Shown: positions 12,181-22,509, counted from the first letter of the stretch. The stretch is 64,000 nt of DNA from Antedon mediterranea (GCF_964355755.1 NC_092675.1:14337312-14401311), one strand, 5' to 3'. The notes: generated by a model from the letters alone, not told the origin. A program made the numbers and translations.

Positions 12181-15100
12181 TCAGTAACTTGTTGCATTGT
12201 ACAAACGTTTTATGAATCGTTTTGGCGATCCACTTATCGGTATCTGTTTATCATTAATGATCTCTTTAATTAATTTATCTGTATCGTTATATCTGTCAAT
12301 ATTCCACCAAAATTTGCGATCATTAGATTCGTGTTTTGTTTTATCGGTGTTGCGTTTGGCTGAAGTCGGTTTAGAATACGAAACTAAAACTTGGAAATGT
12401 CCTGCTTTAAATCTACCTCGGTTTAATGTCATATTTGAATCATTAGGTGCTGTCCTAATTAAATTAGTTTGTTCCTTAATTTGTTCTTCTTTCATTTGGA
12501 ATGGGGCTGCTAATCCCATGTTATTCTCTACACATTCAATGTAAGGTTGCAAGTTAAGGGGTTCTACTTTAGTTGGATGTGTAAGGGTATCTGATTGCAA
12601 TTGGGCTGGTGTTCTATCATGTTCGTCTACAAATTCAACATTGATTTCGTCATTTACTACATTAATGGTGTTTTGGATTTTATCGTTATTATCATCAGTT
12701 GGTTCATTCAACAATTGTTTAAGTTTTTGTAGATGTGTAAAATTTTTGCGTTCTTTGGGTGTTCTCATAAAACAGGGTTTCAGTCTGTTATAATTGAATA
12801 CGTCGCGAAGTATTTCTCCTTTAATCGTCGCTAGGATGTAGTGTGTTCTGTCTAGTACTTCATGAATTACTAATGGTCCGACCCATTCTGCGGCGATTTT
12901 CTTTGAATTTGCTGTTAGTGATGATGATGTTGGCTTGTATAAATATACGAGTTGTCCTACTGAGTAAATTGGACTTTTTTCTAAGCGTTGGGAAATTTTT
13001 GAGTTTTGGACGTTTTGTTGTGTTCGTTGTAATTGTAGCATTGTCTGTGAAATGTTTTGAAATTTCTTCTTGAGGTGTTCAAAGTATTCTTCATAGGAAT
13101 GAGACAATCCTGAAATAGGGTTAAATGCTAATGAGGTCAAACTTGGAGGTTGGCGGCCAAAAACTAATTCGTAAGGGGAGTGGTTTCCTAGATGTGGGGA
13201 TGAAAACGAGTTGTAAGCATAACATGTTGTTGATACAAATCTAACCCAATCTGTTCCGAATTGGTTAAGGTTGACCTTTAACAGGTCCGATACAGTGCGG
13301 ATATGACGTTCAACTTGTAAACTACCGTGATTGTGGACGCTGATGATTTTCCTATCAATATTAAGGGTGTTACATAATAGTGTTAATAATTTTCCTGTAA
13401 GGGAGGTTGCTGCATCTGAAATAAGACGAGATGGGGGTCCAAAAATACTGATGACCTTTTGAATTAGTGCTTCACAAATTGTTTCGGCATCAATGGATTT
13501 CAAAGGAACACAAATCAAAAATCTAGTTATCTCATCACATACTACCATAATATGTTTAAAACCTGAAGGTGATGTTGGCATACTCTTAAAATCTAGACTG
13601 AGTGTATGAAAGGGACGGTAAGTTGCTGGTATTCGATCGTGTAAAGGACGTAATTTATCGGTTTTGGGACGAAATTGTTGACATCTAAGACACGCTTGGG
13701 TATAATTGTTGACTTTCTCGAACATAAGGGGCATGTAAAATAATTTCCTAATAGTAAGGTAAGTACGCATCGTACCTTGGTGGCTACTTAACAAATTGTC
13801 GTGATACTGAGAAATAACGGTCTCGGCTAAGTTTTCAGGAACAGCTAATTGCAATACAAATTCTCCACCTTTATCTTGGAAAAATAAACGGAATAGTAAA
13901 CCGTTGCACAATATGTACTGCTCTGACTTATTCTGAACTGCACGAGCTGCTTTCTTATCAGCTGGAAGGATATCATGAACTAAATAATCGTAAACTGGCT
14001 TAAAAAATGGTGAAGTTTCTTGTTCAACACGTAATTGTTTAACATCTACTGGGAGGTTATAATCTCTAATTATCTTTCTTTGAATAACATCCATTAATCT
14101 ATCTAAGTCTTGTTGTTTTGGGATGTGTGCTGACTTAAATTCAGTTATGTTGGGTACTAGTGGTTTGGGCGATGTATACAATTCAACTGGTACATTTCGA
14201 TGTGTAGTGTCTTTGCTTTGCTTATTTTTGTCTACTAGTCGTTCTTCTGGAGGTTGTCGAATGTTTACATTACGTATTGGGGGTGGTGTTACGATGGGTG
14301 GCGTTGTGAAGGGCGGTGATCGATGTGCGTTTGTTTGTTGTCTCGTGATTATTTGCGGTGTAGCGGTAGGTTGAGGTGTAGGTCGCGTGTTTGTTGTCAC
14401 TGGGTTTTGATTAATGACAGGCGTTTGTTTGGGTTTGGGTTTATGTAGGTCAGGTATATTTATTCCCATTTTCTTGGCGTATGACCTTGTTACTGGTCTG
14501 CTAGTAAATGTGTTTGTAATCGGGTTAAGAGATTCAGTCTCTGTAATATTAAATGCAATGGGTACAACTTGATCAATTTCGGAATCGTCATCACGAGGGG
14601 CTCGGGAGAGAAAATCTGCTAAAACTAATTCAGTTCCTTTCTTATAACCAATTTGGAAAATGTATCCGGACAATCGTAATATTAGTTTCTGTAAACGGGG
14701 TGTACATGGCTGATCTTTTGAATTCCAAATTTGTACAATTGCTGAGTGGTCTACGAATGCATCAAATTCGCAACCCTTTAGTAAGTGTCGAAATGCTGAA
14801 ACGTTAATGTAAAGTCCAAATAACTCTAATTCTGTGACGCTATATCGTTGACAGGCTTGTGGTAAGATTTTGGAATAATAACCTATTATGTGTTCTTTAC
14901 CGTTTACTGTTTGTGTTAAATATGAACCTGTTGCGGTTCTTGAAGTGTCGCTATATAGCGTAAATCTACCTTCTTTTCTAGGCATTTGAAGAGTAGGTGG
15001 TTTAACCATTAATTGTTTAATTTCGTCAAATGCTTTCTGGTGGTCAGTAGACCAAACAAATTTTCGGCGTTTACTTGCGAGTGTATGTAACGGACGTAAA

Positions 15101-16905
15101 ATTGATTGTATTTGAGGGAAAAAATGGGATACATAATTTACTGCACCAATAAATCGTTTAGTTTCTTTATGGGTTCGTGGGACTGGCAAATTTCGGATAG
15201 CTGCACACCTGTCGCCTAATGGTGTGATACATGCGTGTCCTGAAGAATTAATCAGGATGGTGTGTCCCATATATTGCACTTTATTCTTGAATAACTTACA
15301 TTTCTTTGGACAAATTCTAAAACCATTTAATTGTAGGGCTTGTAAAACGGAAACGAGGTGCTGCTTATGAGCAAATTTGTCTTGGCTAAATAAAATAATA
15401 TCATCATGATGGGCGATACAGAATTCTCTAGAATTTGGGATTTCATTTAAAATTTCGTCAATCTTTGCTTGAAATATACCTGGTGAAACGTTTAATCCTT
15501 GTGCTAATCTCTTATAATAATAATGCTTTCCACCATGATATGAAGCTATACCTGTGTATTGTTGGGCATGTTCGGCTAATGGTACACAGTGGAACGCTGA
15601 TTTCAAATCAATTACGCTAAGAATCTGTGCATTAGCGTTACCTATTGTTTTCAAAGTTTCGGCCAATAATGGGAATGGGTGATTAATACGTTTTATCCTG
15701 GAATTGAGATAGCGGAAGTCTGTGACAACTCTTTTATCTTTTGAATTTTTCTTTGAAACAAGAAGGACAGGGGAAGTATACGATTGGTGTCCTACTGCTA
15801 AGATTCCTAATTTGACTAATTTGTTCAATTCGGCCTCAATAACATTTTTGTCTTTGTCTGTCGCGAAGTATGGGCGAATAAAAAATGGTTCATCGTTAGA
15901 GAGGTGTATGTCGGCTTTGAAGTTTGGGCAGCTAGATAGTTCACCATAAAGTGAAAATGCGTTTCTGTTTTGTTGTAAGGTTTTATACAAATCTTCTTTT
16001 TCTCTATGTGTTAAAACGCTGTCTGTTAAATCAACTTGTTTTCTAATTATTTCTTCCTCGGTTAAAGTTAGCAATGGGTCTGTACGTTCTAAATGTGGGT
16101 ACTTGTTTGCGTTGTCATTGGTCAACTTTATTCTGTCAATTGGTAGGTCGTTAGTAACTGTTACAAGGTTGGTTAAGTGAAGGCTCGCGATAGGTTGATG
16201 TGTATTTAGAGATACGTTTCTGTTTGTGTTGTTAGTGATATCAATGTTGGTTTCTCCTCTATGTAATTTTACTAACATATCTGATGGACAAAGTTTTGAA
16301 ATATGGGTGGTTGCATGTAGAACAACATCAGAATTGCGTACGAAGGCGGGAACCCTTCCTTTTAATTTAACTGTTTTAGTATCACCGGGTTTAAGAAAAA
16401 TCTTGTGTACTGGACGAAAGCTAAAAATCTTTGGTCTAATGCGAAATGTGTTTTCCTTAAAATTTAAAGTACCGTCGAGTTCAGACAATGTTTCGGTTCC
16501 AAGTATCAGGTCAATACCTGTCAAATTTTTAACGATTAATGCTGAAATTTTAAATTTGTGTCCTTGGATAAATAATTCGAATTGCACTAAGTGGTTGGAA
16601 TATAAGAAGTCACCGTTACCTAATCGAAATTTAGTTGTGTTCACTTTAACTGGCTTTAAACGCGATAAATAAAGTGAGGAATTAACGTACGATTGTGAGA
16701 TTATAGTTCTAGTTGAACCACTGTCAAATAAAGTTAAAACATTTCTACCATCTGGTAAATTTCCTTTAACGTAATTTCTGTCGTTAAGTAACAAATCAAT
16801 ATTATCTGAATTCCCTAAGTATTTTGCCTTAAAATTGTCGTATTTAGTATGGGAGGCCAGATTATAGGCGGCATCTAGTCCCCTTTTTAAAAATCCTGCT
16901 GGTGG
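12181..16905 (-). CDS. pol: Pol polyprotein of Gypsy element 1
   Basis: The frame is open from 16905 (just below an in-frame TAG) to the TGA at 12183-12181, over 1,550 codons, and has no AUG at its start. Counted from the leucine codon at 16794, the domains are: aspartic protease (DSGST, residues about 20-110); reverse transcriptase (about 300-520, with SPVLLVSKK, SVIDLKSAFH and the catalytic block HHDDIILFS); RNase H (SDTSRTATGS, about 610-740); a proline-rich linker (about 800-900); an HHCC integrase zinc finger; and the integrase core with LSLDFK, LISDAATS and a Glu in LQVERH. The Tyr usual before X-D-D is replaced by His. Expression would need a -1 frameshift from gag. Roughly 900 bp of AT-rich untranslated sequence follows. 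Confidence 0.95.
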   Translation of the reverse strand, partial: PPAGFLKRGLDAAYNLASHTKYDNFKAKYLGNSDNIDLLLNDRNYVKGNLPDGRNVLTLFDSGSTRTIISQSYVNSSLYLSRLKPVKVNTTKFRLGNGDFLYSNHLVQFELFIQGHKFKISALIVKNLTGIDLILGTETLSELDGTLNFKENTFRIRPKIFSFRPVHKIFLKPGDTKTVKLKGRVPAFVRNSDVVLHATTHISKLCPSDMLVKLHRGETNIDITNNTNRNVSLNTHQPIASLHLTNLVTVTNDLPIDRIKLTNDNANKYPHLERTDPLLTLTEEEIIRKQVDLTDSVLTHREKEDLYKTLQQNRNAFSLYGELSSCPNFKADIHLSNDEPFFIRPYFATDKDKNVIEAELNKLVKLGILAVGHQSYTSPVLLVSKKNSKDKRVVTDFRYLNSRIKRINHPFPLLAETLKTIGNANAQILSVIDLKSAFHCVPLAEHAQQYTGIASYHGGKHYYYKRLAQGLNVSPGIFQAKIDEILNEIPNSREFCIAHHDDIILFSQDKFAHKQHLVSVLQALQLNGFRICPKKCKLFKNKVQYMGHTILINSSGHACITPLGDRCAAIRNLPVPRTHKETKRFIGAVNYVSHFFPQIQSILRPLHTLASKRRKFVWSTDHQKAFDEIKQLMVKPPTLQMPRKEGRFTLYSDTSRTATGSYLTQTVNGKEHIIGYYSKILPQACQRYSVTELELFGLYINVSAFRHLLKGCEFDAFVDHSAIVQIWNSKDQPCTPRLQKLILRLSGYIFQIGYKKGTELVLADFLSRAPRDDDSEIDQVVPIAFNITETESLNPITNTFTSRPVTRSYAKKMGINIPDLHKPKPKQTPVINQNPVTTNTRPTPQPTATPQIITRQQTNAHRSPPFTTPPIVTPPPIRNVNIRQPPEERLVDKNKQSKDTTHRNVPVELYTSPKPLVPNITEFKSAHIPKQQDLDRLMDVIQRKIIRDYNLPVDVKQLRVEQETSPFFKPVYDYLVHDILPADKKAARAVQNKSEQYILCNGLLFRLFFQDKGGEFVLQLAVPENLAETVISQYHDNLLSSHQGTMRTYLTIRKLFYMPLMFEKVNNYTQACLRCQQFRPKTDKLRPLHDRIPATYRPFHTLSLDFKSMPTSPSGFKHIMVVCDEITRFLICVPLKSIDAETICEALIQKVISIFGPPSRLISDAATSLTGKLLTLLCNTLNIDRKIISVHNHGSLQVERHIRTVSDLLKVNLNQFGTDWVRFVSTTCYAYNSFSSPHLGNHSPYELVFGRQPPSLTSLAFNPISGLSHSYEEYFEHLKKKFQNISQTMLQLQRTQQNVQNSKISQRLEKSPIYSVGQLVYLYKPTSSSLTANSKKIAAEWVGPLVIHEVLDRTHYILATIKGEILRDVFNYNRLKPCFMRTPKERKNFTHLQKLKQLLNEPTDDNNDKIQNTINVVNDEINVEFVDEHDRTPAQLQSDTLTHPTKVEPLNLQPYIECVENNMGLAAPFQMKEEQIKEQTNLIRTAPNDSNMTLNRGRFKAGHFQVLVSYSKPTSAKRNTDKTKHESNDRKFWWNIDRYNDTDKLIKEIINDKQIPISGSPKRFIKRLYNATSY
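16879..16905 (-). promoter_or_regulatory. Gag-pol -1 frameshift window
   Basis: On - the sequence is GGATTTTTAAAAAGGGG. The gag stop TAA sits within it. The pol frame, shifted by -1, opens 19 nt upstream after TAG at 16908-16906, so any slip must occur in these 19 nt. No canonical X-XXY-YYZ heptamer fits perfectly; slippage of Phe-tRNA on TTTTT at the stop is the simplest reading. Confidence 0.6.
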
Positions 16906-17852
16906 CTAGGGTAGTAATTGTTTGACTGTTGGTATGGGTATGGCGGGGGATAGTTTCCGTAAGAGCGGTTTTGTTGTCGGCAGTGCCTTGCTATGTGGCC
17001 TGGTTTCCCGCAGTAATAACAGGTTGGGGGAGGTTGTCTATATCTTGGGGTCGGTGGGGTCTGGAATCGGGGTTTGTATGGGCTTGGGCTTCGGTTTCGT
17101 CTTGGGATATAATTTCGGGTGGGGGAACGTGAGCGTCGAGTATCATCATTAAGGGATCGTTTTGTTGTGGCCATGTCTAACTTGAGAGAATTTATCTCAT
17201 GTTGGAGCGATTCGAGACTATTAGGCCTATCTGTTTCCTTATTGATATTGAATGAAACTTCCCGTGTGGCATCATCTACGGAAAGGTCAAGGTAATTTTG
17301 TGTGCTATTTACAATATTTTCAATAGTGGCATCGATTGGGGTGGACATGGCTACAGCTGCTCTACATTTTGGTGGAAGGGTCGAAATAAATTTATTCTTT
17401 ATCTGCTGGTCAGCGTATCCAATTCTGTCTGCGGCTTGTTTGATTTTGGTTAAGTGCTTTTCGGCGTTGTCGCCAGTGGTGTATGTAATTGAATCGTATT
17501 CTCTTATGTGCGCATAGATTGATTTGTTTTTACTAAACCTGTTGATGAATTGGGTTTTTAAGGATTCTAGTGAATCGAACTGCTTTCCCTCAATCCAGAG
17601 TCTAGCTTGGCCCTGAAGGCTACGTTTAAAAATACTTATTACATTAATTAATTGGGCATTGTTTACAGGGTTTTCTAACGCGTGGGCCTCAAGGTAGTCG
17701 GTAAACGATAAGTAATGTGCACTACATTGGTCGTGATCGGTTATGGAACCGTCATATCTTTTGGGAAGGAAATCGGTTTGTCTTAGGTGGGGCACGGGGT
17801 GAGGATTGACGGGCTCATTTAAAATTACTTCGTTATCAACAACGTCGACCAT
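16887..17852 (-). CDS. gag: Gag of Gypsy element 1
   Basis: 321 codons from ATG 17852 to TAA 16889-16887. The middle shows a Gypsy-type capsid region (QARLWIEGKQF and a following helical region). The C terminus is basic and Arg/Pro-rich and ends with one CCHC zinc knuckle, CYYCGKPGHIARHC, for RNA binding. The stop lies in a T5A5 run, and the pol frame overlaps by 19 nt in -1. It assembles the virus-like particle in the cytoplasm (family knowledge). Confidence 0.95.
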   Translation of the reverse strand: MVDVVDNEVILNEPVNPHPVPHLRQTDFLPKRYDGSITDHDQCSAHYLSFTDYLEAHALENPVNNAQLINVISIFKRSLQGQARLWIEGKQFDSLESLKTQFINRFSKNKSIYAHIREYDSITYTTGDNAEKHLTKIKQAADRIGYADQQIKNKFISTLPPKCRAAVAMSTPIDATIENIVNSTQNYLDLSVDDATREVSFNINKETDRPNSLESLQHEINSLKLDMATTKRSLNDDTRRSRSPTRNYIPRRNRSPSPYKPRFQTPPTPRYRQPPPTCYYCGKPGHIARHCRQQNRSYGNYPPPYPYQQSNNYYPSHQQDF

Positions 17853-18484
17853 ACTTTATAATATTAATTAATCAAAATATCAAAACAATTTAGTGTATAT
17901 ATATGTAAACTCTCACTTTTCAATCAAGGTTACAAATCAAAATTCGAAATGGTTTCGACTTACCCCAAATGCTTCGGATCCAATTAAAATGAATTAAAAG
18001 AATGCAAAAGTGTTCAAAAATGTTTAAATGTTCAAACAACGAATTAAAAAAAATGCGAAAGGTGTTCATCAATGTTCAAAAAAGTAAATGTTAAAAAAAA
18101 CGGCGTGAAGTTGAAAGTCTCTAAACGAAACAGTTCTTGTCCGCTTGCTTCTGTTTTGATTCTTCTTGGGTCTTCCTCGATTATCTTCTTTGTCTTTATC
18201 CAATGGTTATAATTTCATAAAATTTCTGCTTGTCTCGATTTCATTCAAATATAATTTCAGCTTGTCTTTTGTGTCTTCCTCGATTATCTTCTTTGTCTTC
18301 ATCCAATGGTAATAATTTGATCAAATTTCTGCTTGTCTCGATCTCATTCAAATATAATTTCAGCTTGTCTTTTGAGTCAAAGTAAATTTCTCTCCTTTCA
18401 AACAAATATGGTTATTTTTGTCTTCGTCTTCGTCTTCGTGTCTTGTTAAGTGTTTATTTCTTGTTTTCTCACTCCGTTCCTTAT
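17853..18484 (-). other. 5' untranslated leader of Gypsy element 1
   Basis: This is AT-rich leader between primer-binding site and gag. It contains a 103-bp tandem duplication (about 18167-18372, unit with TCTTCCTCGATTATCTTC). No reading frame of note on the coding strand. Confidence 0.7.
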
Positions 18485-18504
18485 GAAATTCGGGTCTTCC
18501 ACCA
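18485..18504 (-). promoter_or_regulatory. Primer-binding site of Gypsy element 1
   Basis: Directly next to the 5' LTR, the - strand reads TGGTGGAAGACCCGAATTTC. The TGG start complements a tRNA CCA end. I did not assign the tRNA. Confidence 0.7.
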
Positions 18505-19088
18505 TGTAATATAATGTTGGGTTGTTGAGGTACTAATGAAGGACTCTGACTCGCTTGACTGTCGTAACACATATATTATTTATTCAGTATAATACTTCAG
18601 TACAATATACAACTATAAGTATACATAAGGAACGCGGAGGATCAATGATGCTGTCGGTGAGGTGTGAAGTGTGTAGGTCTGCTGTGAGGTGTGTGCTCCG
18701 TGAGGTGGCTGTAAGGTGTGTCTGGGCCCTTCTGAAACTTGGGAGTATATTGGCTCAGTTCATTTGCATAATGTCATTACATCATCTGTGAGGGTAACGA
18801 TTGGTCCTAAGTTGGTCCAGGGGTGTTTAAGTGGGAGTGATTAACGGTATAATAAGGTATTTCTGTGATGGATGACACTGTCAAATCTGTACTTAAATAG
18901 TGTCGATCACTCGATGGGAAAGTCACAAAATTAAGCTAAGTGTTTTCTTTAGGGACTCTATTATAAACTAAATGGTCATTAAAACATCTGGACAAACTCT
19001 CCTTTGGACTTTCTGGGTCAAGTTTGTGAACCTATTTGAATTCCGATACAAAGGTCAATTTCTTAAATATAAAGGTATATCAATATAT
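18505..19088 (-). repeat. 5' LTR of Gypsy element 1
   Basis: Base-for-base copy of 10695-11278 by inspection. It ends in AATATAT followed by GTTATT, lacking the last four LTR bases seen in the other copy. Confidence 0.9.
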
Positions 19089-19207
19089 GTTATTAAATGT
19101 TGTTAATGAGATATTGAGATGTAAAATTACTTTTATTTGTTTATCCTCATTTCAAATAGTGTGATAAAAAATTTAGTGTGTGGTGGTTGATAAATACAAT
19201 TAATTAC

Positions 19208-19770
19208 CTGAGTCGTCAAAGTCCAGCTCCAACACTTGTTGAGTTTCGGAAAAAAAGCCGTGTGCATTCAGATGAAGCTTCTGACTCGGTTAATGAAATT
19301 GACATTTCTTCGGACTCTAGTGTCTTCCTATGATTTATATGTTTAATCAACCATCTCATGTGTTCCCACTCATGGCCAATTGGGAGGATGTCATCCCTGC
19401 CTGCACCACTACGGACACTAGCCCTAACCTTCTTTAGATGTCTACAAAAGTAATAATAATTATAATTATTATTACAATAATAATAATAACGATTATTATT
19501 ATAATAACTATAATTATGATTATAATAATAATAATAAGGGCCTAGCCTAGGCCTTACACTCTACCTGGAAAATGCTGTTCTTCGAGTGTTATAAATTTGT
19601 TGGCACTCTTCTACTGCGACGTTAACATCTTTAGAAACAGCTTCCCACCCATTTTTTTCCCCCGTTTTCCACTTTTGTATTCTTTGGTATTTTTGTCATA
19701 TAGACAAAGATAAGCTTGAATAGCGTCAAACACACGGACTTCTTTACATCTATTGGATTTTTTTACCCGG
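19208..19770 (-). pseudogene. MADF/Myb-like partner gene of Harbinger, broken
   Basis: Two exons are visible. The upper exon (about 19770-19565) has EVRVFDAIQAYL, then WEAVSKDVNVAVEECQQIYN, and ends at donor CCAG/GTAGAG. The lower exon (19441-19208) continues HLKKVRASVRSGAG and HEWEHMRWLIKHI, then acidic sequence, and ends at donor CTCAG/GTAATT. This is the DNA-binding accessory protein that Harbinger elements encode beside the transposase. Frames are broken in two homopolymers: the G5A7 run near 19665 and the T7 run near 19255. The start was not found; a 23-bp ATCTATTGGATTTTTTTACC duplication (about 19748 and 19804) disturbs the 5' end. Confidence 0.75.
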
Positions 19771-20496
19771 CGATGTTATTTACATATAGGCCTACAGTTC
19801 ATCTATTGGATTTTTTTACCCGGTTTTTATTTCCTTTTTTATAAATAAATTCAAATGGTGTAGGCTAATTATAATTATTTATTTTCATTATCAAATGAAT
19901 TATCATATGCCTATAAATTGTGTTTAGATTCAAGCATGGATTAAAGAATCTATTCTTTAATCCATGATTCAAGCAAACACTTCGGTGAATTTAATAAATA
20001 TATATCATTAATTTATTTCCCAACCTACCTTCATCATACAATTAAAACAAAATCATTACGTAACTTTTCCTCACCTGCTTTTGAACGCAAACTATGCCAG
20101 GTGAACGTATTGTTATACTGATGATCCTGATGATGACACTGTTCTCTGACATTTTATGAAATGGTATTGCCATAACGTTTTTAATTTAGTCCGTCTGTGT
20201 GTATTATTTTTACCCATTATATCGTATTTTTATAATGTTTATATAATTATAATAAGTAACAAGCAAGACAATTTTGTATATTTCTTACATCTATTTCGTA
20301 TTTCATCCACCTAAATTATTACATTCTATCACGAATTGAAAAAAAAAAGTGGTTCATGTTTATTTACGTATCATTATTGTCAACAATTCTTAATATATAC
20401 GGTACTTTCTACTTTCTATCACCTTTCCAAGCTTTGACCTTCTTGCCAACGTCACATAATCCTCGTCACTGATTGGCTGGTTCTTACGATCATTGC

Positions 20497-20545
20497 GCTT
20501 ACGCTTACGAAAGTTGACTTCAAGTCAACTTTCGTAAGCGTAAGC
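20497..20545. other. Perfect 24-bp palindrome with CTTACG repeats
   Basis: Arms 20497-20520 and 20522-20545 are exact reverse complements around one base. They include GCTTACGCTTACG, the same hexamer repeated near the left end (7850-8035). Probably a subterminal transposase-binding array. Confidence 0.8.
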
Positions 20546-20813
20546 GGAAGGGTATAAAATCGAATCGTAAGGCATGTTCATCCAGAAATTCACCGGTTTC
20601 CTGTCGAACCGTCGAATATCGACGTAACAGACGGAAGCTTCAGTCACCGGTTTCCTGTCAAACACTTGTACAACGACGATTTCTACTTGCGTTACGTCGT
20701 TTTGACATTTAGCTTTTTTCAACCGGTTTCCTGTCGATTTTCAATTTCCAATGTAAAAACGACGCAATCGTAAGAAATTCTAATTTCTTACGTCGACTGG
20801 AAACCAGGCTTTA

Positions 20814-20850
20814 CGTTGATATCCGACGTTGATACAACATTAGAGAGTTT
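20814..20850. repeat. Continuation of the ACGTCGA minisatellite
   Basis: CGTTGATATCCGACGTTGAT directly resumes the repeat interrupted at 7819. This supports the Harbinger boundaries. Confidence 0.8.
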
Positions 20851-21950
20851 ACGAAACACGACGGGAGCTAGGACAACGAGTGATTGGCAGCGATAGCCCC
20901 GCCCACTGGTGACACTAGCTGCCCAAAGTATGTAATATTGGTTATGTTTACATTACATGTTTTAGCAACTAAATAGTGGGATCCTAAATAGGGTTTGCAT
21001 TGATTTTTAAGGCCTAACTTAATAATATATAGGGGGCCTAAGATAGTCTATAATTATCACTTTTATTTAGGCCTTAGGTAGGCCTAGGCCTAACTAAATA
21101 ATGTTCCCCCTGCTGCCTACTACTACCTAGGCTACCCCATGCCTACTAGCGTAGGAATACTTAGATAGGGTCTACCTAGGCCTAGCTAGCTACAAACGAA
21201 GGGCCTTTCGGGGTCCCCCGGTCTAGACGCGTATTCTGTAGTAACATTAATATATTATAATGTTCAATATAAAGTTTACAGTTGAGTTCATAATTATATT
21301 TTAACAAATTGAATACACTATATACACACTGTAACAATAATAATTGGGCAATATTAAAAACAATGCAATATCAACAACTTTTAAAGTAAACATGCTTATG
21401 TATTCTGTAGTAACATTAATATATTTTAATGTTCAATATAAAGTTTAAACATTTGAGTTCATTTACAGTACTACTATAAATAAAATTTCCCTGAGACTTT
21501 ACAGTATACCTAACGAATATCAATCTGATTGTATGAATATTATCCAATGTATTACTGTATTATAATTAATAACTTTTAAAAAGGTGGAAAAATTGTTTTT
21601 TTTTTTATTTATTTTATAATTACTTGTATTGCCTGTATAATTTATCGGAAATATTCCTCAAGGGCAGGCGGATCTAATTGAAAGGTTTTGGATGTAATAT
21701 TGCCATAAAGACAAGTGTGAGCATCTGTTAACAGACAACAAACTACATAGATCTTCCCAATCTGCACTACTTAAGCCTATTTTTTGGGTTTTCTTGAAGT
21801 CCACAAATTTTCAATTTTCTATGATATCTCTGAACAGCCATTCAACAGATACCCTAGCCTGGCTCATGGATCTGTTAAAATCCTGTTAACCTTGTATCAA
21901 GTTTCCTTTAAAAGGAGCCTGTAAATGGACACGAAGCAATAGAGTTGGTG
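20851..21950. other. No gene; local 68-bp duplication
   Basis: 21233-21300 and 21401-21467 are near-identical (TATTCTGTAGTAACATTAAT start). The rest is AT-rich or TAGGCCTA-type sequence with no coding signal. Confidence 0.6.
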
Positions 21951-21954
21951 AAAT

Positions 21955-22450
21955 TCAGTCCAAAATACGCAGAATTTTTTCCAAAATACGTCAAGTTGAG
22001 GGCCCTATACTAATCCAAAATACGCGAGTTTTTCCAAAATACGTCGACTTGAGGGTGCTATTCATTTTCCAAAATACGCGATTTGTCCAAAATACGTCAA
22101 GTTGAGGGCGCTATACTAATCCTAAATACGCGAGTCTTTCCAAAATACGTCAACTTGAGGGCGCTATTCATTTTCCAATATACGCGAATTGTCCAAAATA
22201 CGTCAACTTGAGGGCGCTATTCATTTTCCAAAATACGCGATTTGTCCAAAATACGTCAAATTTTGGGCGTTAGTAATTTTCCAAAATACGTCAACTTGAG
22301 GCCACTATTAATTGTCTAAAATTGGAAAATTATCCAACTATTACCCGCTATCAGTCCAAAATACACAGAATTTTTCCAAAATACGTCAACTTGAGGGCGC
22401 TATACTAAATACAAAATACGCGAGTCTTTCCAAAATACGTCAACTTGAGT
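21955..22450. repeat. CCAAAATACG minisatellite
   Basis: Irregular tandem units combine TCCAAAATACGTCAACTTGA, GGGCGCTAT and CCAAAATACGCGA. The same units occur inverted at 24044-24240. Confidence 0.85.
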
Positions 22451-22509
22451 TATCCAATTTAAAACAATATTAGATAATAGTTCTTGTAGTACGGTAGTCC
22501 ATTGGCAAT

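Larger units (their letters stand above)
10695..19088 (-). mobile_element. Ty3/Gypsy LTR retrotransposon, young, nested in Harbinger
   Basis: Two LTRs lie 7810 bp apart with no indel and no difference I could find over 584 bp. The internal region on - has a primer-binding site, gag, pol (protease, RT, RNase H, integrase in Gypsy order) and a purine tract. No env-like frame was found. Intact frames and identical LTRs indicate a recent insertion. The outer 4 nt of the upstream LTR (TACA in the other copy) are replaced by GTTA, and no 5-bp target duplication is visible. Confidence 0.95.
7820..20810 (+). mobile_element. PIF/Harbinger DNA transposon, interrupted by a Gypsy element
   Basis: The terminal inverted repeats AGCCTGGTTTCCAGTCGACG (start at 7820) and its reverse complement (ending 20810) bound a 13-kb unit, about 4.6 kb without the nested retrotransposon. 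Flanking trinucleotides are TAA (7817-7819) and TTA (20811-20813), fitting the TWA target preference of PIF/Harbinger although they are not identical. The two flanks join into an uninterrupted minisatellite unit. Inside are both Harbinger-type genes: a DDE transposase and a MADF/Myb-like protein, both damaged. CTTACG-rich subterminal repeats and three copies of ACCGGTTTCCTGTC near the right end are likely transposase-binding sites (inference). Confidence 0.85.

Noticed and set aside
12197-17517. Many + strand open frames of 60-150 codons across gag and pol
   Set aside because: They are antisense shadows of the long - strand gag and pol frames.
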